Positions 1 through 9,400 of a stretch of DNA of 64,000 nt are shown piece by piece. This DNA is from Pseudomonadota bacterium (GTDB taxonomy: Bacteria > Desulfobacterota > Desulfovibrionia > Desulfovibrionales > Desulfovibrionaceae): the NCBI GenBank assembly GCA_023460395.1, contig JAEWQB010000024.1, positions 124,001 through 188,000 of the forward strand. Direction: 5' to 3'. Made by a program: the position numbers and the translations under genes. Position 1 is the first letter of the stretch. Each line of letters begins with the position of its first letter. The notes under the pieces were generated by a model. The model was not told where the DNA came from and ran no database searches. It saw only the letters and a program-made list of their open reading frames with translations.

Positions 1-1516
1 GCGCGGTGGTGTTAATAGCACCGGAAACCATGCCGTCGGCGTCGCCCATTTTCACCATCATGGTACCGAAGTAGGTAGGGTCGCTCATAGCGTCCCTTGC
101 CTGCTCCATGCTGATGCCTTTTTTCTTACGGAACTCATGGTAGGCTTCAACATACTTGGGGAAATTAGGCGAAAGCTCAGGCTGAATGATCTGGGCGTCG
201 CCCAATTCAATGCCCAGTTCGGCAACTCGTTTGCCCACCTCGTCCGCATTGCCTAGCAGAGTAATCTGGGCCACTCCACGGCGGTCCAGAATTTCCGCAG
301 CACGCAGGATGCGTTCTTCAATGCCTTCGGGCAGCACGATGTGCATTTTGTGGCGCTTGGCATTTTCGATAAGGTTGAACTCGAACATTTTGGGAGTGAC
401 CTTGGTGGACTTGCGCCCGATAACGCGTCTGGCCACTTCCGCCGTGTTCACGTGCTTTTCAAAAATACCAAGGGCAAGATTGATCTTGCGGTCATTTTCT
501 GGATCAATTTTCCCGTACAGGTCGTTCAGAATCAGCGTGGTGAGATAGGTGTGTTCCTTCACGGAAAGAACGGGAACAGGCACGCCGGTCCAGCCTTCTA
601 TAAGGCGATGCACGTTAGGCGCTGGCTCCAACCCGCCGGTGAGCACGATACCCGCGATGTCGGGGTATGCGTTGGAAAGGCGGGTCGCCAGCGTGGCGAT
701 AATGATGTCGCTGCGGTCGCCCGGAGTAATAATAAGGCTGCCGGGATTCACATAATCGAGGAAGTTCCCCACCTGCATGGCGGCAATAAGGTAATCGTCG
801 ACCATAGTGTCAAGACGACCATGACCGTACAGCACGGTGGCGTTGAGCCACTTCTTCACGTCGGTCATGGTGGGCTTGCCCAGACTTGGTTCGTCTGGAA
901 TCACGAACACAGACAGCGCGCTGTCGGTGCAGGTGGAGCAAGTCAGTGCGCCGATAATCTGTTCGGCGTTCACCAGCGCGGGGTCCGCGCGATTAATGAT
1001 GGCGGAAACAATGTCCAGGCTCTTTTCTTCAAGGGCATCAATGGTGATCTGCGTGGAACTGACGATCTCGTCGGTTCCCTTGCCCTGTCCATTGGCGACG
1101 ACCATCACGGGGCACCCAAGGTTTGCGGCGATTTCGGCGTTCAGATCGAACTCGAATGCGGCTTCCTTGCCCAGAAAATCGGTACCTTCGCACAGCACGA
1201 AGTCGTACTTGTCAGCCAGCTTCTTGTACTTGTTCAGAATGTTCTCGTGAAGCGTGGCGTCCTGCCCGTGGTTAATCAGTTCACGGGCTTCGTGCAGCGA
1301 GTAGGCGTAGGTGTCTTCGTATGGAATATCCAGTCCGAAGTGAGAGAGGATGAGGTTGATGTCGTGGTCACGGACCTCATCGCTGAGATTGTTAATGATG
1401 GGCCTAAAAAAGGCCACTTTGCGGACATCCCTGAGTAGTAATTGCATCATACCCAGTACAACGGCAGATTTGCCGCTTTTGGATTCCGTGGCGGTAATGT
1501 ACAGGTTGTTGGACAT
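1..1516 (-). CDS. pta: Phosphate acetyltransferase, long form (partial, 3' end outside window)
   Basis: Converts acetyl-CoA and phosphate to acetyl phosphate, the step before ATP formation by acetate kinase in lactate oxidation; cytoplasmic. The frame is open from the ATG at 1516 to the window edge, giving the first 505 residues. The N-terminus has a P-loop-like region (ATESKSGKSAVVLGMM) typical of the BioD-like domain of long Pta proteins, then a DRTGG-type middle domain, then the start of the catalytic PTA_PTB domain (HIVLPEGIEERILRA, later GDADGMVSGAINTTA). A ribosome site (AAGGAG) sits just upstream. It is the last visible gene of the lactate operon, separated from the Fe-S subunit by a terminator-like hairpin. 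The C-terminal part of the catalytic domain lies outside the window. Confidence 0.95.
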   Translation of the reverse strand, partial: MSNNLYITATESKSGKSAVVLGMMQLLLRDVRKVAFFRPIINNLSDEVRDHDINLILSHFGLDIPYEDTYAYSLHEARELINHGQDATLHENILNKYKKLADKYDFVLCEGTDFLGKEAAFEFDLNAEIAANLGCPVMVVANGQGKGTDEIVSSTQITIDALEEKSLDIVSAIINRADPALVNAEQIIGALTCSTCTDSALSVFVIPDEPSLGKPTMTDVKKWLNATVLYGHGRLDTMVDDYLIAAMQVGNFLDYVNPGSLIITPGDRSDIIIATLATRLSNAYPDIAGIVLTGGLEPAPNVHRLIEGWTGVPVPVLSVKEHTYLTTLILNDLYGKIDPENDRKINLALGIFEKHVNTAEVARRVIGRKSTKVTPKMFEFNLIENAKRHKMHIVLPEGIEERILRAAEILDRRGVAQITLLGNADEVGKRVAELGIELGDAQIIQPELSPNFPKYVEAYHEFRKKKGISMEQARDAMSDPTYFGTMMVKMGDADGMVSGAINTTA

Positions 1517-1572
1517 GGTTAGGGCTCCTTGCATATCCAGAACACGTGCCGGACGCGACCCCGGCGGACCGT

Positions 1573-1597
1573 CATTCCGGGACCGTTTCCCGAAATG
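1573..1597 (-). repeat. Imperfect inverted repeat upstream of pta
   Basis: CATTCCGGG and CCCGAAATG form a 9-bp hairpin with one mismatch and a 7-nt loop, lying in the pta leader directly after the terminator-like hairpin. It could be an RNA-stability element or an operator; the sequence does not decide. Confidence 0.4.
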
Positions 1598-1633
1598 AAA
1601 AAAGCGCCCGCCCCCACTAAGAGGAGCGGGCGC
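1598..1633 (-). terminator. Rho-independent terminator or attenuator between the Fe-S subunit gene and pta
   Basis: On the minus strand GCGCCCGC pairs with GCGGGCGC (8 bp, perfect) and is followed at once by six T. It lies 12 bases after the Fe-S subunit stop codon, so it should reduce read-through into pta. Confidence 0.8.
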
Positions 1634-1644
1634 AAGCTGTTATA

Positions 1645-2934
1645 CTAGAGCGTTTCCGCGTATATCTCAATGCTATGTTTCACCCGAATGTGATCACCGT
1701 GTTGTGATAACATATCGGTTAGTTGCATCATACACGCGGGGCAGCCTGTAGAAACCACCTCCGCCCCGGATGCAACAACATTGCCGCGTTTACGCTCACC
1801 GATCTTCTTAGAAAGATCATAGTGATACAGGTTAAACGTGCCGCCACAACCGCAACAGCGGTCGGCTTCCGCCATTTCCACCAGCTCGTATGCCGGATTA
1901 CTGCGGATAAGATCGCGCGGCTGCTCGGACACGCCAAGGCTCTTTTTCAGATGGCAGGAGTCGTGGAAGGTGACCTTGCTGCCGCCTGCGGGAGCTTTGC
2001 CGGGCTTCACGCCCAGCACGTCCACCACAAACTGGTTAATGTCCATGGCCTTGGCGGCAATGGAGGCTATCTTTTCCCGCACATCCGCAGGGTATTCCCC
2101 GGCGAACTGGGGCCACAGCTCGTGAATTGTTGAGATGCAGGAGCCGCACGGGGCGACAATATAGTCATACTGCCCGTCGCCGAACAGGTCTGCGTTGTAG
2201 CGTACCATCTTGTCGTAGGCCACGCGGTCGCCTGCGGAAAGCGCGGGAATACCACAGCACGCCTGAGCGGCGGGCATCCACACGCCTACGCCGTGGTGCT
2301 TGAACACCTTAAGGCAGGCTTCGCCCGCGCTGGTGTACATTTTGTCAGCCACACAGCCGGGGAAGAACAGCACGCGCAGCCCGGACTTACCGGCGGGCGT
2401 GTCGATTGTGCCGTATTTGCTATGCAACGACTGTTTAGCCAAGGGCGAGAAGTGTCTGTCTCCGATAACGGGAGACAGGAATTTGGAGCAGGAGGAACCA
2501 AGCAGTTCGTTTGCCTGCGAGGTGAACAGCCCCTGGAATTTGGAACCCACGTCCAGCAGCATGTTGAACAGCTTGGGGTTACCCACCATACCGCGCAAAA
2601 TGGCCTTTTTCACCGGTGAAAGACCCATGTAGGTATTCACAATGGTGCGCCCGTGCAGGAAGATATCCATAATCTTCACGCCGGAAGGACAGTTCGCCGC
2701 GCAAGAACCGCAAAGCAGGCAGCGGTTCAGGCGTTCCTGCACGCTATCTGCGTCCTTAATCATCTCGTGGGCAAGATTTTCCAACAGGGCAATCTTGCCG
2801 CGCGTCACGTCCGCTTCTTTCATCGTCTCCGCGAATACCGGGCAGACAGCCTGGCACATCCCGCATTTCATGCAGGCCACCATCATGTCGTCCAGTTCTT
2901 GGAGCATTTTCGCAAGCTTATTAAGATCGGCCAT
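1645..2934 (-). CDS. Lactate dehydrogenase iron-sulfur subunit (GlcF/CCG family)
   Basis: 429 residues. Two ferredoxin-type [4Fe-4S] motifs are visible, CMKCGMCQAVCP (residues 21-32) and CLLCGSCAANCP (72-83), then two cysteine-rich CCG domains (FFPGCV...CCGIP...APCGSC and FHDSCH...CCGCGG...TGCPAC). This is the layout of GlcF, the electron-transferring partner of GlcD-type FAD dehydrogenases. Its start lies three bases after the stop of the FAD subunit gene, so the two are co-translated. In Desulfovibrio this pair next to por and the lactate permease is assigned to D-lactate oxidation; the exact lactate isomer here is inferred from context. Electrons probably go to the membrane quinone pool. 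Confidence 0.9.
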   Translation of the reverse strand: MADLNKLAKMLQELDDMMVACMKCGMCQAVCPVFAETMKEADVTRGKIALLENLAHEMIKDADSVQERLNRCLLCGSCAANCPSGVKIMDIFLHGRTIVNTYMGLSPVKKAILRGMVGNPKLFNMLLDVGSKFQGLFTSQANELLGSSCSKFLSPVIGDRHFSPLAKQSLHSKYGTIDTPAGKSGLRVLFFPGCVADKMYTSAGEACLKVFKHHGVGVWMPAAQACCGIPALSAGDRVAYDKMVRYNADLFGDGQYDYIVAPCGSCISTIHELWPQFAGEYPADVREKIASIAAKAMDINQFVVDVLGVKPGKAPAGGSKVTFHDSCHLKKSLGVSEQPRDLIRSNPAYELVEMAEADRCCGCGGTFNLYHYDLSKKIGERKRGNVVASGAEVVSTGCPACMMQLTDMLSQHGDHIRVKHSIEIYAETL

Positions 2935-2937
2935 GAC

Positions 2938-4326
2938 TTACCTCCCAGCGATAATCTTGCCGGGGTTCAGGATATTCTTCGGGTCGATCGCTTTCTTCAT
3001 ATTCAGCGAATAATTGATCGTGGCCCGCGAGGTTTCCTTTTCCATCCATTTGGATTTTGCCATACCGATGCCGTGTTCGCCGGAGAGCGTTCCCTTCAGC
3101 GACAGAGCCACGTCAAAGATTTCGTCCACAGCGGCTTCCACCCTGTGGAATTCCTTGGTATCGCGCTTATCGCACAAAATGGTGGGATGCAGGTTGCCAT
3201 CGCCCGCATGACCAAAGGTGCCGATCTGCACGTCATGTTTTTTCGCGATATTGTTAATGGCGGCAACCATGGCCGGAATTTGCGAACGCGGCACAGTGGC
3301 ATCTTCCAGCACGGTGGTGGGCCGGGCGCGGGCAAGGGCGGGCAGCGCGTTGCGGCGGGCTTCCCACAGCTTGAATTTTTCCGCAGCGTCCTTGGCCACC
3401 TGCACTTTCACAGCGCCAGCTTTTTCCAACACTTTGAGCACGGTTTCAGCTTCATCCGCCACCTGTCCGGGGTGCCCGTCCACTTCGATCAGCAGAATAG
3501 CGGCGGATTCCACAGGCAAACCAGCTTTGGTGAAGTCTTCCACATACCGCATGCAGGCCTGATCCATGAATTCCAGCGTGCATGGCACCACGTGGGCGGC
3601 AATAATGCCTGCCACGGCTTCGGATGCCTTATTCACATCGTCAAACACCGCCATCATGGCCTTAGAGGCGGCAGGGGGCGGGGTAAGCTTCACGATAATT
3701 TCATTAAACACGCCAAGCGTGCCTTCAGACGCGACCATAAGCCCTGCGAGGTTATAGCCGGTGACGCATTTGACGGTACGCGAGCCGGTTTTCACCAGTT
3801 CGCCGTTCACGTCAAAAAAGTCGAGTCCCATCACGTAATCTTTGGTTACGCCGTACTTCAGACCACGCAGCCCGCCCGCGTTTTCAGCCACGTTACCACC
3901 CATGGTGGAAACAGCCTGAGAACCGGGGTCCGGGGGGTAAAAAAGGCCGCGTTTCGCCACTTCGGCAGCGAACTGGGCAGTGACCACGCCGGGCTGCACC
4001 ACGGCGTACAGGTCTTCTTCATTGATTTCGAGAATTTTGTTCAGACCGTTGGTCAGCACAACAATGCCGCCACGCTTGTCCGGGATGGTGCCGCCGGAAA
4101 GATTGGTGCCTGCACCACGCACGGTGATGGGGCAATCATTTTCGTTGCACAGGGCGACAACCTTGCCCAACTGCTCGGAATTAGTGGGGCGCACAACCAG
4201 CGCGGGGACAACCGGCTCCAACACAGCCGCATCATAAGAATACGACTGGCGGTCAGCCTCGTTGGTAAACACATTGTCTTCGCCCACAAGGGACTTGAAC
4301 TCTTTGATCAGGGATTCACTGGGCAT
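2938..4326 (-). CDS. FAD-linked lactate dehydrogenase (GlcD family)
   Basis: 462 residues from the ATG at 4326, chosen because GGAGG lies ten bases upstream and the protein then begins MPSESLIKEF as family members do; an upstream ATG at 4431 lies in the terminator region. The N-terminal FAD_binding_4 domain (about 40-180) has PITVRGAGTNLSGG and the C-terminal FAD-oxidase domain has GHAGDGNLHP and LSGEHGIGMAK. The enzyme oxidises a 2-hydroxy acid, here most likely D-lactate, to pyruvate and passes electrons to the adjacent Fe-S subunit. It sits between lactate permease and the Fe-S subunit in the lactate operon. Confidence 0.92.
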   Translation of the reverse strand: MPSESLIKEFKSLVGEDNVFTNEADRQSYSYDAAVLEPVVPALVVRPTNSEQLGKVVALCNENDCPITVRGAGTNLSGGTIPDKRGGIVVLTNGLNKILEINEEDLYAVVQPGVVTAQFAAEVAKRGLFYPPDPGSQAVSTMGGNVAENAGGLRGLKYGVTKDYVMGLDFFDVNGELVKTGSRTVKCVTGYNLAGLMVASEGTLGVFNEIIVKLTPPPAASKAMMAVFDDVNKASEAVAGIIAAHVVPCTLEFMDQACMRYVEDFTKAGLPVESAAILLIEVDGHPGQVADEAETVLKVLEKAGAVKVQVAKDAAEKFKLWEARRNALPALARARPTTVLEDATVPRSQIPAMVAAINNIAKKHDVQIGTFGHAGDGNLHPTILCDKRDTKEFHRVEAAVDEIFDVALSLKGTLSGEHGIGMAKSKWMEKETSRATINYSLNMKKAIDPKNILNPGKIIAGR

Positions 4327-4404
4327 GGAGAACATCCTCCAGAGGATCTGGTTAAGGTCTGCCACCCCGCACCAACAATCGGCAACGGTGCCTTGGGGAG
4401 CTTT

Positions 4405-4443
4405 AAAAAAACGGAGCAACCTGCACGTCAAGCTGCTCCGTTT
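4405..4443 (-). terminator. Intra-operon terminator-like hairpin between lactate permease and GlcD-like gene
   Basis: On the minus strand AACGGAGCA pairs with TGCTCCGTT (9 bp) and is followed by a run of T. It lies inside an otherwise co-directional operon, so it probably acts as an attenuator or a 3'-end stabiliser of the por-permease transcript. Confidence 0.7.
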
Positions 4444-4477
4444 CGTATCGCAACTGTATATAATCCCCGTAGAAAGC

Positions 4478-4511
4478 GCCGGGAGCGAGTATCGCGCAAC
4501 CCGCTCCCGGC
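4478..4511 (-). repeat. Perfect 10-bp inverted repeat after lactate permease
   Basis: GCCGGGAGCG and CGCTCCCGGC form a 10-bp hairpin just after the permease stop codon. It lacks a good T run, which fits an RNA-stabilising or processing hairpin better than a terminator; a true terminator-like hairpin follows about 35 bases further on. Confidence 0.55.
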
Positions 4512-4524
4512 AAGTGACGGGGGA

Positions 4525-6213
4525 TTAGAACAGGTTCGGGAAGAAGACGAAGCACATCAGCGACGCCATAATGCCCACTACCAACGCGTAGAGCAGGAAG
4601 GGCCATACGGTACGCTTAAGAATCGTGCCTTCCATACCGGAAAGGCCAACCACTGCGCATGCGGCAACGATGTTGTGGATACAAATCATGTTACCTGCGC
4701 CACCGCCCACAACCTGAGCCGCCACAATGATCTGGCGGGGCAGATCCAACTGCTGCGCAACGCCCCACTGGAATTCGGCGAACAGAAGGTCGGACACGGT
4801 GTTGGAACCGGTGATGAACGCACCAAGACCGCCTACCACGGAGGCGAACATGGGCCATGCGTTACCCACCATAGCGGAAACGGTCTTTGCCAGTTCCAGC
4901 GGCATGGAGGCCAGGCCGTTGGGGTTGGTGCCGGACAGACGGAAGATCGACACCAGCGCCACGGCAAACAGCAGAGCGATGGTGGGGTTCTTCATCTTGG
5001 TAATGGACTCCACCCATGCCTTCTTTGCGCTGGCGCCGCTCATGCCGTGCAGGGCAATGGTCAGAATAGCCACCAGCATGAAGGGAATGGTGCCGGGCAG
5101 ATACAGGTAGGCAATGGAGTTCTTGATTTCGGGATGCCCCAGGAAGCCGGCGTTAAAAGACAGGCTCACGCCGGAAAGAAGGCCCTTAAGACCCAGTTCA
5201 GGCACACGGGTGATCACCAGAATCAAACCAATAAGCACATAGGGCAGCCATGCCTTAAACTGAGACATGTGCGCCTTGAATTCCTTCACTTCGCCCACGG
5301 AAATGTCACCGGTCCACGACGGATCCCACTGCTTGTGGTCGCCGAAGGTCCATACTTCCTTGGGCAGGCAGAAGCCCTGTTTAGCACCGAAAACGATGAT
5401 ACCAAGGCCCACCAGACCACCGATGAGGGAGGGGAACTCAGGACCAACGAACCATGCGAAGATCAGGTAAGGAATCACGAACGCAACAGCGGAAAATACG
5501 CAGAACTTCCATGCCTTGAAGCCGTCGGACCACTTACGGGAAGGTCCGAAATAGCGGGTGATGAAGCCAAGCATGAATATGGGAAGAATGAAGGCCATCA
5601 CGCTATGGAAAATAGATGCCCACTGACCGACAATAAGGTTGAACGATTCCGGGGAGGTGAAGTTCAGGCCGGGAATACCGGCGGCAATAGCTTCTTTCAC
5701 CAGCGGATGCACGTAGCTCAGGCCCAGAATGATCGGAGTGCCCACGGCACCGAAAGAAACGGGGAACGAGTTGAACACCAAGCAGATAACCGCGGCTGCC
5801 AACGGGGGGAAACCCAGCGCGAGCAACAGCGGAGCAGCCAAGGCGGCGGGAGTGCCGAAACCGGCTGCGCCTTCGATGAAGGCGGCGAACATGTAGCCGA
5901 TGATAATGGCCTGAACACGATGGTCGGCCGAAATCTGCTGCATGCCGTACTGAATGGTTTCCATACCGCCGCTGTACTGCAGGGTATAGAGGATAAGAAT
6001 TGCGCCGAACACAATGATCAGCACGCCCACAGCGGTTATAGCGCCGTGGAAAGACATAGCCGCAATGGTGCTGGCGTCAATTCCCCAGCCTACCATGGCA
6101 CCAAGCACGGCGCATGCCCAAGCAACAGGCATTGCCTTTGTAGCGGGCCAACGCAAACCAACCATCAGGATCAGGGCTGCCAGAATGGGCAGCAAGGCAA
6201 ACAAAGCCAACAT
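4525..6213 (-). CDS. lctP: L-/D-lactate permease (LctP/LldP family)
   Basis: 562 residues, from the ATG at 6213 with AGGAG six bases upstream; a more distal ATG at 6255 would add a charged extension unlike the family. The protein is hydrophobic throughout, with a dozen or so membrane segments, and carries the family signature FIEGAAGFGTPAALAAPLLLALG and VGGGAGNMICIHNIVAAC. LctP carriers import lactate with protons across the inner membrane. It sits directly downstream of por and upstream of the lactate dehydrogenase subunits, so uptake and oxidation are co-regulated. Confidence 0.95.
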   Translation of the reverse strand: MLALFALLPILAALILMVGLRWPATKAMPVAWACAVLGAMVGWGIDASTIAAMSFHGAITAVGVLIIVFGAILILYTLQYSGGMETIQYGMQQISADHRVQAIIIGYMFAAFIEGAAGFGTPAALAAPLLLALGFPPLAAAVICLVFNSFPVSFGAVGTPIILGLSYVHPLVKEAIAAGIPGLNFTSPESFNLIVGQWASIFHSVMAFILPIFMLGFITRYFGPSRKWSDGFKAWKFCVFSAVAFVIPYLIFAWFVGPEFPSLIGGLVGLGIIVFGAKQGFCLPKEVWTFGDHKQWDPSWTGDISVGEVKEFKAHMSQFKAWLPYVLIGLILVITRVPELGLKGLLSGVSLSFNAGFLGHPEIKNSIAYLYLPGTIPFMLVAILTIALHGMSGASAKKAWVESITKMKNPTIALLFAVALVSIFRLSGTNPNGLASMPLELAKTVSAMVGNAWPMFASVVGGLGAFITGSNTVSDLLFAEFQWGVAQQLDLPRQIIVAAQVVGGGAGNMICIHNIVAACAVVGLSGMEGTILKRTVWPFLLYALVVGIMASLMCFVFFPNLF

Positions 6214-6290
6214 AAAACGCTCCTCTTTAAGTGTGAACGTGACGCAAACCACCAAAGCGCCACGCTGCGTGTAGATTTGGCACCGAAACA

Positions 6291-6401
6291 GGCTTCCGCT
6301 CCTCTTTCGTGTGCCGCCTTTCGGGCTGTTCGAGAGGGTCGCACCCCCGAACGCCGTTGCGGTTATGATGCCCGGAAGAGGCTTCCGCTCCTCTTCCGGG
6401 C
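6291..6401 (-). repeat. 17-bp direct repeat and 12-bp hairpin between por and lctP
   Basis: AGGCTTCCGCTCCTCTT occurs twice (6290-6306 and 6379-6395). The second copy forms part of a perfect 12-bp hairpin (6370-6401) with arms GCCCGGAAGAGG and CCTCTTCCGGGC and an 8-nt loop. Neither strand shows a following T run, so a processing or stability role in the por-lctP transcript is more likely than termination. Confidence 0.6.
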
Positions 6402-6425
6402 GTCAATTATCGGGAAGGTCCGACG

Positions 6426-9400
6426 CTATTTCGCGCCGCGACCATCGTCGCAGGGTGCACCGGACTCTGGCTTGGCATGCTCAGGAGTCTCGGTTGTGGT
6501 GCAAAAGCCGCCCTCTCCAACAGGAGCGGTTTTTGCGGGTTCTTCAGCCTTCACGGTAATGCCGGGCAGTTCGCTCAGAGCCTTGAAGTACAGGTAACGT
6601 TCTTCGTACTCTTTTTCGATGAGGCCGCGCAGACGCTTGGACTCGGTGGGAGCGATCTTTTCCAGCAAAGCGTACCGGTTTTCGCCGGACAGGAATTCCT
6701 GCAACTTGCCGTTGGGGGCCTTAGACTCGAACTTGAACGGATTTTCACCCTGTTCAGCCAGTTCGGGGTTAAAGCGATACAGCGGCCAGTAGCCAGTTTC
6801 CACAGCCAGCTTGCCCTCTTCAATGGACTTGCCCATACCCTTACGGATGCCCTGGTTAATGCAGGGGGCGTAGCAGATAACCAGCGAGGGGCCTTTGTAC
6901 GCTTCGGCTTCCTTGAAGGCCTTAATGACCTGATTCATGTTCGCGCCGATGGAGACGGAAGCCACATATACGTAGCCGTAAGTCATAGCCATCTGGCCCA
7001 GGTCTTTCTTGCCGGTCTTCTTGCCGGAAGCAGCGAACTTGGCAATGGAACCGATGGGGGTTGCCTTGGAGGACTGACCGCCGGTGTTGGAATACACTTC
7101 GGTGTCCATGACGAGGATGTTAATGTCTTCGCCGGAGGCAAGCACGTGGTCCACGCCGCCGTAACCGATGTCATAGGCCCAACCGTCGCCACCGAAGATC
7201 CAGACGGACTTCTTGGTGAGCAGGTCGCCCATGGAATGGATTTCGTCGAGCAGTGCGCTTTCTTCCACACCGGCTTCGATGAGAGCCAGCACTTCTTCGC
7301 CAGCTTTTTTGGAGCCTTCGGCATCATCCTTTCCGGCAAGCCATGCTTCCAGAGCGGCCTTCACATCGGCGGATTCCACCGTGTCAACGGCCTGCTTCAT
7401 CAGGTCAGCCAGTTTGTCGCGGCGGTGCGACACTGCCATGCCCATACCGAAGCCGAATTCAGCGGCGTCTTCGAACAGGGAGTTGCCCCATGCCGGACCG
7501 TGACCGTCTTCGTTAACCGTGTACGGCGTGGTGGGAGCGGATGCGCCCCAGATGGAGGAACAACCCGTGGCGTTGGCAATGATCATGCGTTCGCCGAACA
7601 TCTGGGTGAGCAGCTTCACATAAGGGGTTTCGCCGCAGCCTGCGCAGGCACCGGAGAACTCCATGAGGGGCTGCTGGAACTGCGATCCCTTAAGGGTGTC
7701 GCGGCCCATGAGGTCGCCCTTGATGCTGATGTTCGATTCAGCAAAGGCCAAGTTGGCAACCTGATCGTCCATCTGCGTTTCAATGGGCTGCATGACCAGA
7801 GCCTTTTCCTTGGCGGGGCACACATCGGCGCAGGAACCGCAACCAAGGCAGTCCTGAGCGTATACCTGCATACGGAACTGAAGCCCCTTCACTTCCTTGC
7901 CCTTGGCTTCCACAGTCACGAAGGAAGCGGGTGCGCCTTCCAGTTCTTCTGCGGTGGCAAGGTAAGGACGGATGGTAGCGTGCGGGCAAACATAGGAACA
8001 ACGGTTGCACTGGATGCAGTTTTCAGGAATCCACTGCGGTACGTTGATAGCCACACCACGCTTTTCAAAGGCTGCGGTGCCAAGGGGCACAAGACCGTCC
8101 GGCTCAAAAGAAGAAACGGGCAGCTTGTCGCCCTGCTGTGCCAGAATGGGACGGACCACCTTTTCGATGTATTCGGGAGCGTGGTCGGTGTGGGCGCAGC
8201 AGCAAGTGGCTTCGGCCCAAGAAGCGGGGTACTTCACTTCAACAAGCGCATCGGCGGCCTTATCCACGGCCTGAATGTTCATGTTGACGATTTTTTCGCC
8301 CTTTTTGCCGTAAGCTTTGTGGATGGACTTCTTCAGCAGCTCAATGGCCTTTTCAAAAGGCATCACGTTTGCCAGCTTAAAGAACGCAGTCTGCATCACC
8401 ATGTTGATGCGACCGCCAAGGCCCACTTCACCGGCGATTTTCACAGCGTCGATGTTGTAGAACTTCAGTCCCTTCCTGGCGATAGAGCGCTTCATGGAGG
8501 CGGGCAGTTCCTTCTCCATGTCTTCCAGCGTCCAATGGGAGTTCAGCACAAAGGTGCCGCCGTTCTTGATGCCTTCCAGCACGTCGTACTGATGCACATA
8601 TGCGGACTTGTGGCAGGCCACATAGTCCGCATTGTTCACCAGATAGGTGGACTGGATGGGCTGCTTGCCAAAACGCAGGTGGGATACGGTGAACCCGCCG
8701 GACTTCTTGGAGTCGTATGCGAAGTAGCCCTGTGCGTACATGTCGGTGTTGTCACCGATGATCTTGATGGCTTCCTTGTTGGCGCCCACGGTGCCGTCGG
8801 CACCAAGGCCGAAGAACTTGCACTGCACGGTGCCGGTGGGAACGGTGTCGAGCACGGAACCCACTTCAAGGGAGGAATGGGTCACGTCGTCCACAATACC
8901 CACGGTGAAGTGGTTCTTGGGAGCGGCAACCTTCATGTTGTTGTACACAGCCAGCACGTCGGCGGGAGTGAATTCCTTGGAACCGAGGCCGTAGCGACCA
9001 CCGATGAGGGTGGGCATCTGACCGCGTTCCATAAAGGCGGTACACACGTCCATGTACAGAGGATCGCCCAGCGCGCCGGGTTCCTTGGTACGGTCCAGCA
9101 CGGTGATGGTTTCCACCGTGGCGGGCATCACGCGGAGCATGAGTTCCGGCGAGAAAGGACGATACAGACGAACCTTGATGAGGCCGACCTTTTCGCCCTT
9201 GGCGAGCAGGTAATTGACCACTTCTTCAATGGTTTCGTTTGCCGAGCCCATGCAGATGATGATGCGTTCGGCTTCTTCGTGCCCAACGTATTCGAAAGGC
9301 TTGTAGGTACGGCCGGTGAGGTCGCCCACCTTCTTCATAGCTGCTTCCACGTGAGCGGGAACAGCTTCGTAGTAGGTGTTACAGGCTTCGCGGGCCTGGA

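Noticed and set aside
4455..4465. TATAAT-like hexamer on the plus strand between lctP and glcD
   Set aside because: It points away from all nearby genes and lacks a -35 element.
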